Below, one piece after another: positions 22,680 to 33,678 of a DNA stretch of 64,000 nt. The stretch spans positions 251,078,219 to 251,142,218 of the forward strand of contig NC_057804.1 of NCBI RefSeq assembly GCF_018294505.1, read 5' to 3'. Position 1 is the first letter of the stretch. Each line of letters begins with the position of its first letter. The DNA comes from Triticum aestivum. Its lineage: Eukaryota > Streptophyta > Magnoliopsida > Poales > Poaceae. Made by a program: the position numbers and the translations under genes. Under the pieces are notes generated by a model that saw only the letters and a list, made by a program, of their open reading frames with translations, did no database searches and was not told the DNA's origin.

Positions 22680-24336
22680 GGGAGATGAGTTTCTGATGGG
22701 TACTTGATATGTCTTGACTTGAGCGAAGACCTCCCCGGCAACGGCGCCAGAAATCCTTCTTGCTACGTCTTGAGCTTGCGTTGGTTTTCCTTGAAGAAGA
22801 AAGAGTGATGCAGCAAAGTAGCGTAAGTATTTCCCTCAGTTTTTGAGAACCAAGGTATCAATCCAGTAGGAGGCTCCTTAGAAGTCCCACGCACCTACAC
22901 AAACAAACAAGAACCTCGCAACCAACACAATAAAGGGGTTGTCAATCCCTTCACGGCCACTTGCGAAAGTGAGATCTGATAGAGATAATATGATAAGATA
23001 AATAATTTTTGGTATTTTTATGATATAGATTGGAAAGTAAAAAATGCAAATAAAAGTAGATGGAAAACTTATATGATAAAAGATAGACCCGGGGGCCATA
23101 GGTTTTACTAGTGGCTTCTCTCAAGATAGCATAAGTATTACGGTGGGTGAACAAATTACTGTCGAGCAATTGATAGAAAAGCGAATAATTATGAGATTAT
23201 CTAGGAATGATCATGTATATAGGCATCACATCCGTGACTAGTAGACCGACTCCTGCCTGCATCTACTACTATTACTCCACACATCGACCGACTCCTGCCT
23301 GCATCTAGAGTATTAAATTCATAAGAACAGAGTAACACATTAAGAAAGATGACATGATATAGAGGGATAAACTCATGTAATATGATATAACCCCATCTTT
23401 TTATCCTCGATGGCAACAATACAATACGTGCCTTGCTGCCCCTGCTGTCACTGGGAAAGGACACCGCAAGATTGAACCCAAAGCTAAGCACTTCTCCCAT
23501 TGCAAGAAATATCAATCTAGTAGGCCAAACCAAACTGATAATTCGAAGAGACTTGCAAAGATAACTTAACCACACATAAAAGAATTCAGAGGAGATTCAA
23601 ATGTTTCTCATAGATAAACTTGATCATAAACCCACAATTCATCGGATCTCGACAAACACACCGCAAAAAGAGTTACATCGAATAGATCTCCAACAAGGTC
23701 GAGGAGAACTTTGTATTGAGATTCAAAGAGAGAGAAGAATCCATCTAGCTAATAACTATGGACCCGAAGGTCTGTGGTAAACTACTCACAACTCATTGGA
23801 GAGGCCTTGTAGATGATGTAGAGGCCCTTCGTGGTCGATTCCCCCTCCAGCGGAGCGCCAGCGAAGGCTCCAAGATGGGATCTCGCGGATACAGAAGGTT
23901 GCGGCGATGGAATTAGGTTTTTGTGGTGCCCCTCGTTGGTTTCAGGGTACGTGGGTATATATAGGAGGAAGAAGTAGGTCGGTGGATGCTCGAGGGGCGC
24001 ACGAGGGTGGGGGGCGCGCCGAGCGCTAGGGGCATGCCGGGCACCCTCGTGGCCGCCTCCTCTGTTGCTTGACGTCCACTCCAAGTCCCCTGGATCACGT
24101 TCGTTCCAAAAAGATCGCTCCCAAAGGTTTCATTCCGTTTGGACTCCGTTTGATATTCTTTTCCTTTGAAACACTGAAATAGGCAAAAAAAAAACAGCAC
24201 TTCGGGTTGGGCCTCCGAGTAGTAGGTTAGTCCCAAAAATGATATAAAAGTGTAAAGTAAAGCCCATAAATATCCAAAACGGGTAATATAATAGCATGGA
24301 ACAATCAAAAATTATAGATACGTTGGAGACGTATCA
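22680..24336 (-). mobile_element. Element D: 5' LTR and leader of a truncated WHAM-like Gypsy element
   Basis: On the minus strand an LTR runs 24336 to 22761 (1576 bp), starting TGATACGTCTCCAACGTATC and ending AAGACGTAGCA. It is followed by a tRNA-Asp type primer site (22749-22732) and about 50 bases of leader. The rest of the element and its 3' LTR are missing, so this is a truncated 5' end, not a solo LTR. The GC-rich inverted motif is at about 23990-24052. Confidence 0.75.
22732..22749 (-). other. Primer-binding site of element D
   Basis: The minus strand reads TGGCGCCGTTGCCGGGGA, identical to the primer site of element B, 11 bases inside the LTR end. Confidence 0.8.
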
Positions 24337-24499
24337 ACATCAAGGTTAGTTGATTCCCGACTGATCTTTTGAATAATGAAAACTGCCGTTGTTGCTTTGC
24401 TGCCCATATGTGCATCTACTATCATGGGTCTGTGTTTCACATCCAATCACCCACTGGGGTGTGTCTGTCTTAGAGTTGAATAGGTTTTCCACTCTTCCA

Positions 24500-24725
24500 C
24501 TCTAGTCGACTTAGGTTGAGTTGAGTGTTTGTCCGAACCAGTGGGGGCACGCAGAGAGCACCCACTGGGTGTAGTCCCTGAGACCACGGTCGACTGCTGG
24601 CAGTCGGTTGGGGTCTGAGAATCTCCTCTTTTTTTTGAACCCACGCTGGACAGACCATGCTGAGTGTTCAACCAAACCAGTGGGGGCACGCTAAGTGCAC
24701 CCACTGGGTGTAGTCGCCGAGACTA
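24500..24725. repeat. Direct repeat of a hairpin-forming motif
   Basis: Near-identical 48-bp blocks start at about 24539 and 24675. Each carries the inverted repeat CCAGTGGG..CCCACTGG around a ggcacgc loop, followed by tgtagtc.c.gagac. Single CCCACTGG arms also occur near 24450 and 27312. They lie in the non-coding end of element E beyond the antisense gene. Confidence 0.6.
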
Positions 24726-24818
24726 CTGTTGAATGTTTGATTCGACGGTAGTCTTAGAGTAACTTTCACTGTGATTGTCTTTTGTTTCTGTCGACTGATA
24801 TATCTCATTCACTGACTG

Positions 24819-25948
24819 CAGAGGTCTTGTGATCTTGGGGCTCAACTTTGTGAACTGAACAAGAAGCAAATCAGCCTATGTCTTGATCTTGAACTGGCGA
24901 AGAAGAACCTCAAGGCTGCCCAGGAAGAAGTAGCTATCATGGGAGGTAACCAGTCGTCAACTGCCCATCTTGTGACTCGCACTTCTTAGAGTTTTTTCTT
25001 TCAGTCTCTTTGAACCGAGTGACTTTAGTCGAACAGATGTGCATAGTGAAAACCGTCAACTTCAAGCTCGTCTGAAGAATGTTATTTCTTTAGAGAAAAT
25101 GAAGTAGGCTCTGGAGAAGAAGGATCAGGATCTTGCTGCTGCCCAGAAGGAGGCACGAGAGAAAACAACGCTTGCTGACAAGAAGCTGGCTTCAGTCAGC
25201 AAGTTAGAAGAGGAGAACTCTAAGCTGAAGACTGCTGTCTCTGAGGCCAATCGGGAGGTCGAGCAACTGAAGAAAGACAAGGACAACTTGACTGATGAAG
25301 TTGTGAACCTCAAGGCCAAGAAGGGCGAGCTAGAGTCTTATCTACGACAGCTTGCTGCAAAACTGGTCCTGAAGCTTGAAGGTATTATTGTTCGACTGAT
25401 TTGTTGCTGTTGATTGGTACGTCTTTTCATATTGTCGACTCACCATTTTTTCCGACTGTGCAGAACTTTGTCAGAACTTTGAGGCTGAGACTGGGCGGGT
25501 CGAGACGGGTCTCAACCCCATCAATTGTCCTATTAAAGATGATGTTGCGATGAACTTGCTGCGGTTGGAATCATGCATGGACAACGTTGTTGCTTATCTT
25601 GCCCGACTGAAGGCGGCGATGACTCGGGTTGATGCTGAACTCTGGCCTCAGGCGGAACTCTCACAAGATCTCGAGTCTTTGATGGCTCGGCTGAATCAGA
25701 TACCTGGCCGAGTGCGAGAATGGAAGAAATTGTCCGCTCGCTGTGGTGCTGACGTCGCCCTGTCATTGGTCCGAGTGCACTGTAAGGACGTCAGAGAAGA
25801 CAAGCTGGCGGACCTCAAGGTTTCGAACACCAAGAATCACACTTTCCAGTCCTTCATGGACATTTTCCTCGACGCTGCCACTCGCATCGCGAACAACATT
25901 GGTCTTGACAGTTTCTGTGATCCAGCAAGTCCCTCTCCTGATGAGTGA
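24819..25948 (+). pseudogene. Antisense multi-exon coiled-coil gene of element E
   Basis: Exon-like blocks: about 24822-24952 (LCELNKKQISLCLDLELAKK, before a GGTAACC donor), about 25038-25380 (a long Lys/Glu/Ala-rich coiled coil) and 25465-25948, ending at TGA 25946. The last exon is open from at least 25550. It encodes a globular tail with RLESCMDNVVAYLARLKAAM, PGRVREWKKLSARCGADVAL and a Pro/Ser/Glu end. A TAG at about 25107, where Gln would fit, interrupts the coiled coil. The layout of coiled coil plus tail with a G-A-x-x-AL-x-x-V-R/K-V-H signature matches the antisense gene of element A. The 5' exons are cut off at the left by element D. Function is unknown. Confidence 0.6.
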
Positions 25949-26205
25949 CCAAAAACATTATGCTCCACCATTATTTGCCTCGGAATGCCGAATGATTATG
26001 TAATCGTTAAACTCTTTCAGGCTTGATGACTGAGTACTTCTGCCTGGTGCGGTCATAAACTTTTGCAGGGTTTCTCCGAACTTGGATTCCTTTGAATATC
26101 ATGACTATTGCTCTGTTTTCGAACTGTTTCTAATTGTCTTTTGGTTCAGAGTGGACTTGATCTTCTCACCCTTTGCTGAATGAAAGTACATTGTACTTCT
26201 GATGG

Positions 26206-26425
26206 AGCTTAGACGCGTTGTTCAGTCGACACCTCGCCGTCCTTGCGGATAGGTACGGGACATTGTACTTGTGGCGTAGCTCAAACGCGGTGTTTAGTCG
26301 ACACCTCGTCGCCCTTGCGGATAGGGACGGAACATTGTACCTTTGGCATAGCTCAGAGGTGGTGTTTGATCTACACCTCGTCATCCTTGCGGATAGGGAT
26401 GGAGCGTACGATATATTCGTGGCGG
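26206..26425. repeat. Three tandem 72-bp repeats in element E
   Basis: Units start at 26206, 26278 and 26350, each beginning AGCT(T/C)A and containing 'cacctcgtcg.ccttgcggatagggacgg' and 'cattgtac'. The third leads into the neighbouring 70-bp array through a degenerate unit near 26426. Confidence 0.8.
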
Positions 26426-26440
26426 AGCTTAGAGGATATT

Positions 26441-27330
26441 TGTGACTTAGACGATTATGGGGTCGCAGCTAAGCCCCGAGTGGGAGGATTGCTCTCCACT
26501 CGGAATGTTTTTAACTTAGGCGATTTCGGGGTCGCAACTAAGCCCCCGAGTGGGAGGATTGCTCTCCACTCGGAACGTTTTTAACTTAGGCGATTACGGG
26601 GTTGCAGCTAAGCCCCGATTGGGAGGATTGCTCTTCACTCGGAATGTTTTTAACTTAGGCGATTACGGGGTCGCAGCTAAGCCCCCGAGTAGGAGGATTG
26701 CTCTCCACTCGGAATGTTTTTTAACTTAGGTGATTACGGGGTCGCAGCTAAGCCCCCGAGTGGGAGGATTGCTCTCCAGTCGGAATGTTTTTAACTTAGG
26801 CGATTACGAGGTAGCAGCTACGCCCCCAAGTGGGAGGATTGCTCTCCACTCGGAGTGTTTTTAACTTAGGCGATTACGGGGTCGCTGCTAAGCCTCCGAG
26901 TGGGAGGATTGCTCTCTACTCGGAATGTTTTTAACTTAGGCAATTACGGGGTCGCAGCTAAGCCCCCGAGTGGGAGGATTGCTCTCCACTCGGAGTGTTT
27001 TTTAACTTAGGCGATTACGGGGTCGCAGCTAAGACCCCGAGTGGGAGGATTGTTCTCCACTTGGAATGTTTTAAACTTAGGCGATTACGGGGTCGCAGCT
27101 AAGCCCCCGAGTGGGAGGATTGCTCTCTACTCAGAGTGTTTTTAACTTAGGCGATTACGGGGTTGCAGCTAAGCCCCCGAGTGGGAGGATTGCTCTCCAC
27201 TCGGAATGTTTTTAACTTGGGTGATTACGGGGTTGCAGCTAAGCCCCGAGTGGGAGGATTTCTCTCCACTCAGAGTGTTTTTTAACTTAGGCGAATCTGG
27301 TTCGCAGCTAAGCCACCCACTGGGGGATTT
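26441..27330. repeat. Tandem array of about thirteen 70-bp hairpin-bearing units in element E
   Basis: TTAACTTAGG recurs at 26511, 26581, 26650, 26721, 26791, 26861, 26931, 27002, 27072, 27142, 27212 and 27282, a period of 69-71 bp. Each unit has gcgattacggggtcgcagct followed by an inverted repeat CCGAGTGGGAG-gattg-CTCTCCACTCGG that can fold as a stem of 8 bp or more. The array lies between the integrase end and the antisense gene. Variable tandem arrays in the 3' non-coding part of Tat elements are established (for example in Ogre and related elements). Confidence 0.92.
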
Positions 27331-27339
27331 GGACACAAA

Positions 27340-28815
27340 TGATTACAAGAAACCAATCATTAAGATACTGTAAAAATCTTGTCTTTGGAAAACAAACTGA
27401 AGTGCTTTTATTACAACTCGTCGGGTCGAGTGATTTTAGGTATAGAAAGGACGAAGCAGCTCTGCATTCCATGCACGTGGATCGTCCGTTTTCTTGGCTA
27501 CGTTTTAGATGTGATATGCCCCATTGTGAAGCACCTTGGTGATGATGAAGGGACCTTCCCAGGCTGGAGCGAGCTTGTGAGGTTGTTTCTGAACCACTCG
27601 GAGCACAAGGTCTCCTTGAAATGCTCGACCTCTGACATTGCGGGCGTGGAATCGACGCAGATCCTACTGATAAATGGTCGACCGAACAAAAGCCATCTTG
27701 CATTCTTCCTCCAAGAGATCGACTTCCTCTTCGTGTGCTTGCTCTGCTTCGGCTTCTAAGAACAGTTCAACTCTGGGAGCATTGTGTAGCAAGTCACTCG
27801 GAAGCACAGCCTCAGCACCGTACACCAGGAAGAAAGGGGTTCGATCAGTCGACTAGTTGGGTGTTGTTCTCAGCCCCCATAATACTGATGGTAATTCGGT
27901 CACCCAAGCTCCAGCAGAATGTTTAAGATCACGCATCAGACGAGGCTTTAAGCCCTGAAGGATCAAACCACTCGCCCTTTCAGCCTTTCCATTCGACTGC
28001 GGTTGCGCGACAGACGCGTAGTTGACCTGAGTGCCTTGAGATGCAGAGAACGCCTTGAATTCATCAGAATCAAAGTTGGAGCCATTTTTTGTGATGATGC
28101 TATGAGGAACTCCATATCTGAATATCAACTCTCTGATGAAACTGACGGCAGTGCCTGCTCCAATGTTTTTGATGGGCTTGGCTTCGATCAATTTGGTAAA
28201 CTTGTCGACTGCTACGAGTAAACGGGTGAAGCCACTCGCGCCAGTTTTGAAGGGCCCAACCATATCCAACCCCCAGATTGCAAACGGCCAGAAGAGTGGA
28301 ATAGTCTTCAAGGCAGATGCGGGCTTGTGAGACATGTTGGAATAAAACTGGCAACCTCCCCACTTGTCGACTATATCTTTCGCCATCTCATTTGCTCAAG
28401 GCCAATAAAATCCCGCTCGGTATGCTTTGGACACGATGGTCCGAGAGGACACATGGTGACCACAGGTACCCAAGTGGATGTGATTTAGGATCATTTGACC
28501 TTCTTCCGATGCAATGCAGCGTTGGGCTACTCCTGTGACACTTTCTCTGTAAAGCTGCCCTTTCATCACGGTGAAAGCTTTGGATCGACAGACTATCTGG
28601 CGAGCCTCGTCTTCGTCCTCTGGGAGCTCTTTTCTGAGAATGTACGCGATGTACGGTACTGTCCAATCGGGAGTGATCACCAAGACTTCCATGATCAAGT
28701 CGACCACGGCTGGAACCTCTATCTCAGTCGGGTTGGTTGGACTTATCTGTTGCGGGGGCTCTTCCTTGAAGGGATCTTCTTGTACTGACGGGGTATGGAG
28801 ATGCTCCAAGAACAC
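27340..28815 (-). pseudogene. Integrase of element E
   Basis: From 28815 leftward the frame carries a linker, then the zinc finger (HLGTCGHH..., CQFYS), then the core with WGLDMVGPF (first Asp) and GKAERASG (Glu), and the C-terminal region (LRVVQKQPHKLAPAWEGPF, near 27540). The second catalytic Asp is replaced: the motif reads ITKNGSNF instead of xTDNGxxF. Stops at 28396-28398 (TGA where Arg fits), 27853-27855 (TAG) and 27664-27666 (TAG) break the frame. It is non-functional. Confidence 0.8.
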
Positions 28816-29208
28816 ATTGGTGGGGATAGGCTTCCGAGTGGAACCTATCTTCGCCAGATCATCAGCAGCTTGATTTTTGATTCATGGTATGTGGTGGAGC
28901 TCCAATCCCTCAAACTTCTTCTCTAGCTTTCTCACTGTGTTGCACTAACCTGTCATTGCGGTACTCCTGACATCCCATTCCTTCATTACCTGGTTAACCA
29001 CTAAATCTGAGTCACCATAAACCATCAGGCGCAGGACGCCGAGTGAAATGTCCATACGCAACCCATATGATAGTGCCTCATACTCAGCTTCGTTGTTTGA
29101 AGAGTCAAAGTGAATCTGGAGGACATAACTGAGCTTGTCTCCTCGTGGGGACACTAAAACCACTCCTGCACCAGAGCCATTTAACATCTTGGATCCATCA
29201 AAGAACAT
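28816..29208 (-). pseudogene. Second (plant/archaeal-like) RNase H domain of element E
   Basis: The sequence has MFFDGSKMLNGSGAGVVLVS (first Asp), NNEAEYEAL (Glu), VYGDSDLVVNQV (Asp) and, after two stops, NQAADDLAKIG (fourth acidic residue), so all four catalytic residues are recognisable. Stops: TAG at 28942-28944 where Gln fits and TGA at 28882-28884 where Arg fits. Acquisition of an extra RNase H between the original RNase H and integrase is a known trait of Tat elements. Confidence 0.75.
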
Positions 29209-29223
29209 GGTTCAATGTTCCGA

Positions 29224-30582
29224 CTAAATTTGAATCGGCTGTTGTTGTTTAGTCCACTCTGCGAGGAAGTCTGCAATTGCTTGAGACTCAATGGCCTTCT
29301 TTGACTCAAATCTGATATCCAAAGGAAGAAGTTCAATCGCCCACTTTGCCACTCGACCAGTTGCATCTCTGTTATTCAGTATCTCTGATAATGGAGCGTC
29401 TCTGACGACTGAAATTGAGTGATCAGAGAAATAATGAGCAACCTTCTTCGTGTTCAGGTAAATTCCATAAACAAGCTTCTGATAGTGAGGATATCTCTGC
29501 TTTGATGGAGTTATGATTTCTGAAATGTAATACACGGAGTGCTGAACATTGAAGGCCTTGCCTTCTTCTTCCCGCTCGACCGTGAGCACTATGCTAACAA
29601 CTTGTCCCGTGGCTGAGATGTAAAGCAGTAGAGGCTCCTTGCTAACCGGAGCAGCAAGCACCGGCTGGGTCGAAAGCAGGGCTTTGAGCTCTTCAAACGC
29701 TGCTTCAGCTTCGTCATTCCACTCGAACTTGTCATATTTCTTCATCAGTCGGTAAAGAGGTAGTGCCTTTTCACTGAGGCGTGAGATGAATCGGCTCAAA
29801 GCAGCCAAGCAACCAGTAAGCTTCTGAACGTCATGCACGTGCACTGGGCATTTCATTCGGAGGATTGTGCCAATCTTTTCTGGGTTTGCGTCGATCCCTC
29901 GTTCGGAAATGAGAAAACCGAGTAACTTTCTGCCTGGGACTCCAAATGTGCACTTAGACGGATTAAGCTTAATATCATACCTTCTTAGGTTGGCAAAGGT
30001 TTCAGCAACGTCAGTCAGCAGGTCGGAGCCTTTGCGTGACTTAACCACTATGTCATCCATGTATGCTTCCACATTTCGACTGATTTGAGTGAGCAGACAC
30101 TTCTAAATCATCCGCATGAATGTGGCACCAGCATTCTTAAGGCCGAAGGGCACAGTAACATAGCAAAAGCACCTAAACGGGGTGATGAAAGCTGTTTTTA
30201 TCTCGTCGGGTCCATATAGTTGGATCTGATGGTACCCGGAATAAGTGTCTAGGAAGGACAGCCGCTCACATCCCGCGGTTGAGTCGACAATCTGGTCAAT
30301 GCGGGGTAGAGGAAAATGATCTTTTAGGAAGGCCCGATTGATATGTTTGAAGTCAATACACATTCAGAGTGATTTGTCCTTCTTGGGAACCATAACAACA
30401 TTGGCGAGCCACTCAGAGTGGTATATCTCGTGGATGAACTCTGCGGCTGGTAGCCGAGCCACTTCCTCGCCAATGGCCTTTCTCTTCTCCGTGGCGGACC
30501 GATGGAGGTGCACTTTGATGGGTTTTACTTTCGGATCGACACGCAAACGGTGCTCAGCCAGCACCCTGGGTACACCCGACAT
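29224..30582 (-). pseudogene. Reverse transcriptase and degenerate first RNase H of element E
   Basis: From 30582: VDPKVKPIKVHLHRSATEKR (start of the RT region), ANVVMVPKKDKSL, a stop (TGA 30364-30366 where Arg fits), CIDFKHINRA, FLDTYSGYHQI (first catalytic Asp), TVPFGLKNAGATF, a stop (TAG 30100-30102 where Gln fits), and YMDDIVVKSR (Asp pair). The connection and RNase H-like region (LLLYISATGQVVSIVL) lacks the first catalytic Asp, as expected where the second RNase H has taken over. The last 282 residues (30072-29224) are one open frame. Confidence 0.82.
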
Positions 30583-30923
30583 GTCAGATGGTTTCCATGC
30601 AAAGATGTCCCAGTTCTCACGGAGGAACTGGATGAGCGCTTCTTCCTATTTGCTGTCGAGTGTCGTCGAGATATGGGTCGGAGCGGCATTGGGATCGGTT
30701 GGGTGAACATGGACTGGCTTGGTTTCGCCGGGCGACTGAAATGCGGACTCCGAGGCAGGCCTCTTAGCACGCAGCAAATCACTCGGATCTGCAGTCTTCT
30801 AGTATTCTTGGAACTCCACTACTGCCATCTGCTCATCTGCTATTTTTGCCCCATCCTGAAGACAATCTTCTACTCTCTGACGGTTACCGGAAACCGTTAT
30901 TACGCCTCTGGGGCCAGGCATCT

Positions 30924-31430
30924 TCATCTTGAGATAAACATAGCACGATCGAGCCATAAAGCTAGCATAAGCGGGTCTGCCCAGAATGGCATGATTGCAC
31001 TCTGGAAATCCACTACCTCAAACGTCAACTTCTCCTTGCGGAAATTCTTATCATCACCGAAAACCACATCAAGAGTGATCTGGCCAAGTGATTCGGCTTT
31101 CTTTCCTGGTATGATCCCATGGTACCGCATGTTACTCTCACTGAGTTTGGACATCGGGATGCCCATTCCTTTGAGAGCTTCGGCATACAGAATATTCAGG
31201 CCACCGCCACCATCCATCAGGACCTTAGTCATTCAGGTGCCCCCTACGACTGGGTCGACCACCAGCGCCTGCCGCCCAGGGGTAGCTACGCGTGCCGGGT
31301 GGTCGGACTGGTTGAATGTAATGGGGACCTTTGACCACTTCAGATATCTTGGTGTTGTCGGAGCAACCATGTTTACCTCCCTGTTAATGACCTTCAGTCG
31401 ACTTTTGCTCTCAATATCTGCAAAAATCAC
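30924..31430 (-). pseudogene. Aspartic protease region of element E
   Basis: From 31430: VINREVNMVAP, then SKVPITFNQSDHP (linker conserved in Tat elements), a stop (TGA 31233-31235 where Arg fits), then VLMDGGGGLNILY with the active-site Asp, and LTFEVVDFQSA. A frameshift near 31005 puts the expected HAILGRP segment in another frame, followed by a YLKMKMPGP-like end in that frame. Confidence 0.72.
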
Positions 31431-31499
31431 CAGGGTGGCATTGACATTGGGGTAACCGCCGTCGTCATCCTTATCTTGTTCTTCCTTCTCAGGATCTTT

Positions 31500-33673
31500 A
31501 TCCTTATCACTGGGTTTATTTTCTCAGAAGCTCTGGATAAGGAGTCGACATTGTCGAGTGGTATGCTTGGGGAGAATCAGGTTCCCCTCCTCATCCTTCT
31601 TGGTGTGAATATGACACGGCAAATCCATCACATAGTTTCCTTCCTGATCCTTCACCTTCTTGGGGTCCAAGGCCCTTTAGGTTTCCCTTTGAACTTTCCT
31701 TGATTCAACACTGCTTCCTCGACATGACCTACTACCTCAGCCTTTTGCTTCTGCTTCCGACTGGAATTTCCTCCTCCGGTGTCCTGGGCGACTGTTTTGT
31801 GCTTGCCACTCCTGAGTCGATCTTCCTCTTCGCCGTTAGAGTATTTGGTAGCAATCTCCATCATCCGAGCCAAAGACATATCTCCAGTCCGACCGAACTT
31901 CAGATTGAGCTCTCTGTAGTGGATGCCTTCCTAGAAGGCACAGACTGCTTGGTGATCTGACACATTCTCCACTGTGTGGTGCAGAGTGATACATCTCTGG
32001 ATATAGTCCCTTAGGGTTTCATTCGGTTTCTGCACGCAATGCTGCAGCTCCAATAGACCGGCAGGTCTATTGCAAGTGCCCTCAAACGTTCTGGTGAACA
32101 CTCGGGCTAACTCATCCCAACTCAAAATACTCCTAGGGGCCAACTGATTTAGCCAAGCTCTGGCAGACCCTTCAAGCATTAGAGGAAGGTGCTTCATGGC
32201 CACCTCATCGCTACCGCCACCAATGTGCACAGCCACTCGGTAGTCTTCAAGCCAAGTATCGGGCTTTAACTCGCCCGTAAACTTACTGATGCCAGTCGCC
32301 AGTCTGAAGTTATGGGGTATCTCAGCAGCTTTGATGGCCCTTCCCAAACACTCGGGGTTGGAAACGTGGACTCTGCCTCCATTGGGTCTGTCCCGATCCA
32401 ACCCTTCTCTATATGCTATGTTCCGGTCGACCAAACCTTGCACAAGGACGGACCTTGCATCAAAGCCATGCTCTCTGGGGTCGTCTGGAACTCTGCGGTC
32501 GTTCCCATACGGACGCCTGTAGTCATTGCGTCGGGGCGCGTATGACCCGTCCCTCGGAAGGAGCGAAGGCGCTCGACGATAGTTGTCGCGGGCGTACTCA
32601 CAATCATATTCTCCATGAGTTCTTCCCAGGTACCGATCCTGGCGGTGATCACGGCCTCCCTGTCACAAAGGGGACCTAGGACTGTGAGCCGATTGAACGA
32701 TATCTGCTCTCACTGATCTGCTGTGGATTCTGTTCCGTGACTAGGACACAGCAGAGTTCTGGTCTTCCGCTGCTCGGAGCAGCGTTCTGATCTGCTCCAG
32801 GCCTCTCCTAGCCTCTGAACGAGACGGTTGAATAGACTCTGCAATACGTGCAGCGGGTGCCAAATTATGAATCAGTGTACGGAATACCTGAGTTTCCGCT
32901 GGAAACAACTATCATGGACGTTGACTGGACTCAGGACCGAACAACTGTCGATGGGCACGCTCGTCGAGAGAATGTTGGAGATTCTCTAGACGAGTGCGCT
33001 CAGCCAGAGTGGCCAGGCGCACCGCCTCCAAGGCCCGGGCCTCGGCGGTTTCCCCTATGATCGGGGTCTGGAGAGCCTCCATGTTTTGGCGGTGCAGCTC
33101 CTCCCTCTGTTGCGAGCTGAGATGTTGGGGCTGGTATTCTTCATGGTAGAGTGACGGACCAGCGCTTCTGCCGCCATCGCTGCTGCGACGGAAGCCAGGC
33201 AGACCATGATGGGAGTCGACCATGAGGACCTCCGCCGCGGGGTCACTACTCCTGCTCTCAGAAAGGGTATCTGCAAAATTAGTCGACAGGTCGACCGATC
33301 CGTGAGAATACATGTCGGGCTCAATCGCCACGACTTGTGGGTGAAGGCCTGACGAGCCACTGCGTGTCTCACCCATCACTACAGTCACGAACGACCAGAC
33401 CGCTTGCGGCGCCATCCAGTAGAGTGAGTCGACGTCGCGATGACCGACCTGTATGGTGAAGACGACTGCCTGAGGAGGACTCCGCAGGAACTCGCGCAGA
33501 AGTGCGCCGAGCCACGTTCCAGGAGGACCTCGACATTGAGGGGGCCCTCCTGGAGCCAGGCAGAGTCGTCGGTGACAAAAGTGAGTGCGCTGAGTCGGAA
33601 CTCGTGACACATGACCAAACCGCCACCAGAAACCATGCTGATGAAGATCGAAGAAAATGCAACCTCGCCGGAA
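31500..33673 (-). pseudogene. gag of element E
   Basis: The Gag core at 32443-31931 (KPDTWLEDYRVAVHIGGG, LPLMLEGSARAWLNQL, SWDELARVFTRTFEGTC) is the plant retrotransposon Gag family. It ends at a TAG (31928-31930) and continues in frame as MEIATKYSNGEEEDRLRSGK. The N-terminal part, rich in Ser, Glu and Arg (QQREELHRQNMEALQTP, SLDERAHRQLFGPE), lies at about 33400-32912. Between 32912 and 32443 there are several stops. The start codon is not clear. Element F lies just upstream, at 33679, between this region and the primer site. Confidence 0.65.
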
Positions 33674-33678
33674 GTCGC

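Noticed and set aside
26441..27330. CRISPR-like array (regular repeats with hairpins)
   Set aside because: Units are contiguous with no unique spacers, and lie in a plant retrotransposon; this is a tandem repeat.
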